A DNA stretch of 10,000 nt from Methanospirillum hungatei (GTDB taxonomy: Archaea; Halobacteriota; Methanomicrobia; Methanomicrobiales; Methanospirillaceae), in NCBI RefSeq assembly GCF_020216685.1, contig NZ_JAIWNS010000004.1, forward strand, positions 1 to 10,000. The letters are read 5' to 3'. Positions 5,967 to 10,000 of this stretch are shown here, piece after piece. The translations under genes and the position numbers were made by a program. A model generated the notes under the pieces. It saw only the letters and a list, made by a program, of their open reading frames with translations, was not told where the DNA came from and searched no databases. How positions within the stretch are numbered: position 1 is the first letter of the stretch; each line of letters begins with the position of its first letter.

Positions 5967-7118
5967 ATGCCAGAGGTCACGGTCTATTCAACTCAGAACT
6001 GTCCCTACTGCCGGCTTGCAAAAGCGTTTTTAGACAGAAATAATATCCCATACCGGTCGGTAGATGTGGGAATTGACCGGAAAGCTGCCAAGGAGATGGT
6101 TGAACTCTCAGGACAATATGGGGTTCCGGTCATCGTTGCAGGTGATGAGGTCATAGTCGGGTTTGACACAGACAAACTCAGGGCCCTGTTTACCACCGGA
6201 AAAAAGCCTGATATGTTTGATGTGATTATTGTCGGTGCGGGCCCTGCAGGTCTGACTGCTGCGTTATACTGTGTCAGGAAGAATCTGAAAACCCTGATGA
6301 TATCACCTGACATCGGCGGTCAGGCTCTTGAGAGCTGGAATATTGAGAATTACATGGGATACCGGATGATCACCGGTGATGACCTGATGGCGAAGTTTGA
6401 AGAGCAGATCCGGGAACTTGAGATCAGGATAGAACTTGATCAGGTCAACTCTCTTCTCCCGACCAGTGGCGGATTCCTGGTGAAAACCGTATCAGACCAG
6501 GAATATAAAGGAAAAACAATAATCCTCGCCCAGGGAAAAAAGCCAAGAAAACTCGGAGTCGCAAGAGAAGAAGAGTTCATCGGAAGGGGTCTTTCAGTCT
6601 GTGCAACATGTGACGGGCCGATCTTTAAAGAGAAGGTGGTCGGAGTTGTCGGAGGGGGGAACTCAGCGCTCACGACTGCACTTGAGATGAGTGGTATTGC
6701 AAAAGAGGTTCATCTCATTGTCAGGAGCAGTATCCGGGCCGATGCGGTGTACACCTCACAATACGCGCAAAAGCAGAACATCACCACCCATACCGGTTAT
6801 GAAGTGTCTGAACTTATCGGAGATGACCGGCTTTCAGGCATTATTATTACAAACCGGGAGACCGGTGAGAAGAAGACGTTAAAGCTTGACGGACTGTTCA
6901 CGGAGATAGGATGGATTCCAAATACCTCCTTTGTTGAGGGACTACTCAAACTCAATGATCAGAAGGAGATTATAATAGACATTGACTGCCGGACCAGTGC
7001 TCCGGGCATATTTGCTGCCGGGGATGTCACCTCAGTTGCAGGAAAACAGATCATCATTGCCTGTGGTGAAGGAGCAAAAGCAGCCCTTTCAGCGTTTGAC
7101 TACCTGATGACACAGTAG
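5967..7118 (+). CDS. glutaredoxin domain fused to AhpF/thioredoxin reductase-type flavoprotein
   Basis: A 383-residue protein from ATG 5967; a GTG at 5943 would add eight residues that are not part of the glutaredoxin fold. Residues 1-78 are a glutaredoxin/NrdH-like domain: VTVYSTQNCPYC with the active pair Cys12/Cys15, and the cis-proline loop GVPVIV. Residues 83-383 are a thioredoxin reductase-fold flavoprotein: FAD-binding VGAGPAG (89-95), redox pair CATCDG (Cys212/Cys215), pyridine nucleotide-binding VVGGGNSA, and FAD-binding IFAAGDV near the end. The segment GLFTEIGWIPNTSFVEG and the end KQIIIACGEGAKAALSAFDYL match AhpF more closely than TrxR, and the HRR motif that favours NADPH is absent (HLIVRSS instead), suggesting NADH or another donor. 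AhpF has two thioredoxin folds at its N-terminus; here a single glutaredoxin stands in their place. Likely role: pass electrons through the attached CPYC to cytoplasmic disulfides or a peroxiredoxin. No Shine-Dalgarno is seen, so it may be leaderless. Confidence 0.9.
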   Translation: MPEVTVYSTQNCPYCRLAKAFLDRNNIPYRSVDVGIDRKAAKEMVELSGQYGVPVIVAGDEVIVGFDTDKLRALFTTGKKPDMFDVIIVGAGPAGLTAALYCVRKNLKTLMISPDIGGQALESWNIENYMGYRMITGDDLMAKFEEQIRELEIRIELDQVNSLLPTSGGFLVKTVSDQEYKGKTIILAQGKKPRKLGVAREEEFIGRGLSVCATCDGPIFKEKVVGVVGGGNSALTTALEMSGIAKEVHLIVRSSIRADAVYTSQYAQKQNITTHTGYEVSELIGDDRLSGIIITNRETGEKKTLKLDGLFTEIGWIPNTSFVEGLLKLNDQKEIIIDIDCRTSAPGIFAAGDVTSVAGKQIIIACGEGAKAALSAFDYLMTQ

Positions 7119-7284
7119 TCAGACTGAGAGGTAAACCATTCCCATGCAGGGATCACCTGAATATTTTTGGATAAACCTGTATTTTTGATCCTGTATAGCC
7201 AGGTCAAGAGAGAAGAAATCGATCATCGCATTACTAACAGGAGTTGGAATATGTTTATTCTTTTTACTAAACCGAATGGGCACC
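7119..7284. other. convergent intergenic gap without a recognised element
   Basis: 166 bases between the ends of two convergent genes. Apart from the two T5 tracts, I see no gene, strong inverted repeat or RNA element. A 64-codon frame on the minus strand here overlaps the end of the methyltransferase and shows no recognisable protein features. Confidence 0.4.
7163..7187 (+). terminator. possible double T5 terminator after the Grx-AhpF gene
   Basis: Two T5 tracts (7164-7168 and 7182-7186) follow the stop at 7118 within 70 bases, with no clear hairpin. They could end the plus-strand transcript before it meets the convergent methyltransferase gene. Confidence 0.3.
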
Positions 7285-8550
7285 TCATTCAGGGTTTTTA
7301 TAGAATAAAACAATCCGGTTGGTATTCGTCCCTCCTGACATGTTATTCACCCCCCAGATATTCGCAGTCTTGGTAAAATCCTGCTGATTGATGATAACGG
7401 CAGTACAGGTAAACCCTGCTGAGATCCCAAGGGGGATGACATGCTCATCAAGTCTGACAGAGCCGTTCCGGACTTCACCGACTTCAAATGCAACATATCC
7501 GCCCGGTCTTGTTATCCGGAACAGCTCCCTGAATACATCCCTCATAACCCCCTCCCAGTCAACAAGTTTTCTGGTGATGGTGATCTGTTTTCCAATCTCC
7601 TCTGCATCAAGACCATTAAACCAGCACCGCAGCCAGTTGTCGGTGGCATATTGTACGATATCGAGGAACGGAGGAGAGGTGACAGTCAGGGATATGGTAT
7701 TATCCGGGATTTCAGGAGTATGTCGTGCATCACCGGTGAGGAAGAGTGAGGAATCTGCCGCACGGATGAGGTTCTCCCGTTGTTTATGATCAATCCCCTG
7801 GAGTAACGAGCGTGACTTTTTCAGAATTATCTCCCTCACATTTCGGTAAGGGGGGATCTGGTTCCGGTCCCGGTTGATGGTAATCTGACGTTCCGGGGTT
7901 ACCGCCTGATTCGGTGGGAGTGTGTAGACTGAAAAAAAACCAGGTGAGTGACCGGACAGCCGGTTTGTTGCAACCATCCGGATCCATGCATCGGTTCTAT
8001 CAAGCTCTCCCCGCTTCTCCCGGTCAAGGAGGTACTCACGGATACTGCACAAGGTTCGAAGGGTATCAGGATGATAGAACATCGAGAGATCGATCCCGCT
8101 GGTTACTTCGGGATTGTCAGGGATTGCATACAGGCGTGCCCTTATCTCTTCATACACCGGCAGAGAAAGCCGGGGTTCAGTCAGGATGCGGGAGAGCGGA
8201 TTGATATCATTGGAGATGACCTGACGGCCAAGCAGTGCCGCCTCCAGTGGTGTTGTGCCCCTGCCGGTAAAGGGATCATAGACTATCTCTCCCGGATCAG
8301 TCAGGAGACTTATGAAAAACCGGGGGAGCTGGGGTTTAAAACAGGCCCGGTACGAGATCTCCTGAAGTCTTGATGCCTGCCGCTGTCGTGCGGTCCAGAA
8401 CTCATTGGTATACCTGCAGAACTCCGCACCGTTGATACACACCGTATCACACCGGGTTGTCTGGTCCAGCTGGAGCGTGGTCTGACCATCCTGATCAGGC
8501 AGGGAAAACATCCGCAGGTACTCGTGGACAAAGGAAGGATCCCGCTTCAT
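7285..8550 (-). CDS. SAM-dependent DNA methyltransferase, N4/N6 type
   Basis: A 421-residue protein from ATG 8550, which overlaps the upstream TGA stop as TGATG; a GTG at 8553 would add one residue. Seen directly (ATG numbering): VYDPFTGRGTTPLEA (about 90-104), the SAM-binding motif I (DPFxGxGTT) of N4-cytosine/N6-adenine methyltransferases, preceded by a motif X-like region (ACFKPQLPRFF); and TSPPF (about 291-295), the catalytic motif IV ([DNS]PP[YFW]), in the SPP form often found in N4-cytosine enzymes. FRELFRITRPGGYVAFEVGE (about 340-359) is typical of the following strand-turn. About 170 residues separate motifs I and IV, room for a target recognition region. The order is X-I-IV. No restriction endonuclease gene is visible beside it, so within the window it is an orphan. 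The base target cannot be read from sequence alone, and an RNA substrate is not excluded. Confidence 0.85.
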   Translation of the reverse strand: MKRDPSFVHEYLRMFSLPDQDGQTTLQLDQTTRCDTVCINGAEFCRYTNEFWTARQRQASRLQEISYRACFKPQLPRFFISLLTDPGEIVYDPFTGRGTTPLEAALLGRQVISNDINPLSRILTEPRLSLPVYEEIRARLYAIPDNPEVTSGIDLSMFYHPDTLRTLCSIREYLLDREKRGELDRTDAWIRMVATNRLSGHSPGFFSVYTLPPNQAVTPERQITINRDRNQIPPYRNVREIILKKSRSLLQGIDHKQRENLIRAADSSLFLTGDARHTPEIPDNTISLTVTSPPFLDIVQYATDNWLRCWFNGLDAEEIGKQITITRKLVDWEGVMRDVFRELFRITRPGGYVAFEVGEVRNGSVRLDEHVIPLGISAGFTCTAVIINQQDFTKTANIWGVNNMSGGTNTNRIVLFYKNPE

Positions 8551-9995
8551 CACAGCGTTGCAGGTTTTTTACCCAGTGCTTCCACCAGAACCGTCATGAG
8601 GTTTTTCACCGGCCGGTCACTGTGCTCCTGGATATGGTATTCACAGAACGGACAGATTGTCACGACGATATCAGCCCCGGTTTTTTTGATAGCAGCCCGT
8701 CTGAGTTCTCCAAGTGCCGCTGCTTCATCAGGCAGCCCTGACCTGACACCGCCACCAGACCCACAGCATTGTGCAGGCATCTCAACAAAACGCTCCACGG
8801 CATTTTCAAGGATCTTACGGGGTTGCTCTGTTATCTGCTGGCCGTTCATCAGGTGACAGGGATCATGGTAGGTTGCCGTCACCGGGACTTTTGTCAGAGA
8901 TGGAAGACCTGCATCGGTCAAAATCTCTGTTACATCTTTGACTTCAAAAGGAGTCTCATAGTCATGCTTGAGTGTCGCGCCACACCCTGCACACATGGTC
9001 ATGACCGTCTGAATTCCCCGATCCTGAAATGCCCGGATATTCTTTTCTTTCAGATCATTCAGGAATGAGGTCTGTCCGGTTCTGATAAGCGGAGATCCAC
9101 AGCAGACCTGCTCTTTTGGAATGATCACCCTGATACCGGCATTTCGCATCACTTCAAGCATATCCATGGCCCGTTCAGGAAGCCGGGCATTGAACATACA
9201 ACCAGAGAAGAATCCTACTTCACGCTTCACCTCTCCATATGGCTCAATGACCTCATCCACGAGATCAAGGAAGACCTGTTTACCCGGCTCAACGCTCCTG
9301 CCTGTCGTTCTCACCAGTTCAGCAACTTCCCGGTGTCTGGGCAGGGTAAGTCCTTCACGGTTTGCAATCTCTCGGAGTTTTTCAATGGCTTTTCCCGGGA
9401 TCTCGATATCTTTCGGACAGACCCGCCAGCACCGGTTGCAGCTGGTACAGGTGAAGAGACCCTGAGACAGGGCTTCGCGGATCCGGTTTCCTGGTTCACG
9501 GGGGTCAAGGGCTATCCGCATCTGGGAGCGCATAGAGGTAGGCCCCAGAAAATCAGTGACTTTCATCGCCGGGCAGATCGAGACACAGGAGAGGCATTCG
9601 ATACAGTCACGGCGTGGTTTTATACGCTCTATCTCCTCCTGTTTTGGAAGAATGCCACACTCACAGGTATGAATTCTGGGAATGGAGGATATACCGGAGA
9701 CCAGATCCACCATCAGGTCTTTGATAACCGGAAGATCGAGTGGTTCGATGACCATACCTTCCCGTGCCTCTTCAGTGCAGGCAAGGACCGGTTCTCCATT
9801 CACCCTGACCGCACAACTCCCGCACTGACCTGCGCGACAACTGGACCTATATGTAAGGGTGGGATCCCGGCTGTGAATCGCATCCAGAACATTGAGAACC
9901 CGCGCACCTTCTTCAACCTCTACGGTCCAGAGTTCAAGGTGGGGTTTTGCATCTGTGTCCGGGTTAAACCGCGCGACTTGGACGGAAACCTGCAT
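8550..9995 (-). CDS. tfrB: TfrB-like CoM/CoB-dependent fumarate reductase iron-sulfur subunit
   Basis: A 481-residue protein, consistent with a full-length TfrB. Domain order: a plant-type/SdhB-like [2Fe-2S] domain with Cys53, 58, 61 and 73 (CRAGQCGSC...C); an 8Fe ferredoxin part with CIECLSCVSICP (131-142) and CTSCNRCWRVCP (183-194) for two [4Fe-4S] clusters; then two HdrB-type CCG units, Cys266...CCG (298-300)...CAGC (335-338) and Cys380...CCG (410-412)...CPFC (448-451). All cluster ligands look intact. In methanogens TfrB receives electrons from coenzyme M and coenzyme B thiols, making the heterodisulfide, and passes them to the flavoprotein TfrA, which reduces fumarate to succinate in the incomplete reductive citric acid cycle. 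It acts in the cytoplasm. tfrA is not in the window, but the last three bases before the ATG form TGA overlapping it (TGATG), so a coupled upstream gene, perhaps tfrA, may lie to the right. A related Hdr-like or succinate dehydrogenase subunit is the main alternative. Confidence 0.85.
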   Translation of the reverse strand: MQVSVQVARFNPDTDAKPHLELWTVEVEEGARVLNVLDAIHSRDPTLTYRSSCRAGQCGSCAVRVNGEPVLACTEEAREGMVIEPLDLPVIKDLMVDLVSGISSIPRIHTCECGILPKQEEIERIKPRRDCIECLSCVSICPAMKVTDFLGPTSMRSQMRIALDPREPGNRIREALSQGLFTCTSCNRCWRVCPKDIEIPGKAIEKLREIANREGLTLPRHREVAELVRTTGRSVEPGKQVFLDLVDEVIEPYGEVKREVGFFSGCMFNARLPERAMDMLEVMRNAGIRVIIPKEQVCCGSPLIRTGQTSFLNDLKEKNIRAFQDRGIQTVMTMCAGCGATLKHDYETPFEVKDVTEILTDAGLPSLTKVPVTATYHDPCHLMNGQQITEQPRKILENAVERFVEMPAQCCGSGGGVRSGLPDEAAALGELRRAAIKKTGADIVVTICPFCEYHIQEHSDRPVKNLMTVLVEALGKKPATL

Positions 9996-10000
9996 CAGGA

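Noticed and set aside
6726..6750. Loss of the HRR motif as a sign of a broken reductase
   Set aside because: AhpF-type enzymes naturally lack this motif, and all FAD, nucleotide and cysteine motifs of the protein are intact.
7141..7284. Possible small RNA or attachment site in the convergent gap
   Set aside because: No stable stem, direct repeat flanking pair or tRNA-like end was found by eye; only T tracts are present.
7388..8373. Long open frames on the plus strand opposite the methyltransferase
   Set aside because: They are antisense to a gene with clear catalytic motifs, and their translations are low-complexity and Arg/Ser/Pro-rich without domains.

Overview
The window looks like chromosomal DNA from a methanogenic archaeon, most likely order Methanomicrobiales (inference). 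The signs are a TfrB-like fumarate reductase subunit with heterodisulfide-reductase-type CCG domains, archaeal TATA boxes (TTTATA) placed about 30 bases before start codons, T-tract terminators, a dockerin of the type common in methanogen surface proteins, and many secreted beta-sandwich proteins. Base composition is balanced and even across the window. I saw no tRNA, rRNA, CRISPR array, insertion sequence or other sign of recent transfer.

Layout. 1-548 (+): C-terminal third of an M13 (neprilysin-type) zinc metallopeptidase whose start lies off the left edge. 550-999 (+): a small secreted protein with a macroglobulin-like beta-sandwich, separated from the peptidase by one base. 992-2545 (-): a membrane protein with cytoplasmic TPRs, one transmembrane helix, a beta-domain and three copies of a roughly 75-residue module of unknown function; its end overlaps the preceding convergent gene by 8 bases. 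2546-2753: divergent intergenic region with promoter elements. 2754-4355 (+): secreted seven-bladed beta-propeller with a C-terminal dockerin. 4352-5329 (+): secreted cohesin-like protein with two GWNL repeats, coupled to the propeller gene by an ATGA overlap. 5376-5918 (+): small secreted protein with a C-terminal membrane anchor and its own promoter. 5967-7118 (+): glutaredoxin domain fused to an AhpF/thioredoxin-reductase flavoprotein. 7119-7284: short convergent gap. 7285-8550 (-): DNA methyltransferase, coupled by a TGATG overlap to the upstream 8550-9995 (-) TfrB-like iron-sulfur protein.

How the genes fit together. The middle of the window (2754-5918) reads as a cell-surface cassette: a dockerin-bearing propeller and a cohesin-bearing protein made from one message could bind each other outside the cell, followed by a membrane-anchored beta-sandwich protein with a very similar promoter. 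The left side is also extracytoplasmic (peptidase, beta-sandwich partner, membrane-spanning TPR protein). The right side is cytoplasmic redox and DNA modification: a disulfide-reductase flavoprotein, and an electron-transfer subunit for fumarate reduction by coenzyme M and coenzyme B thiols. The most notable items are the adjacent dockerin/cohesin pair, the exact 58-residue spacing of the propeller repeats, the unassigned triple module of the TPR protein, and the Grx-AhpF-like fusion.
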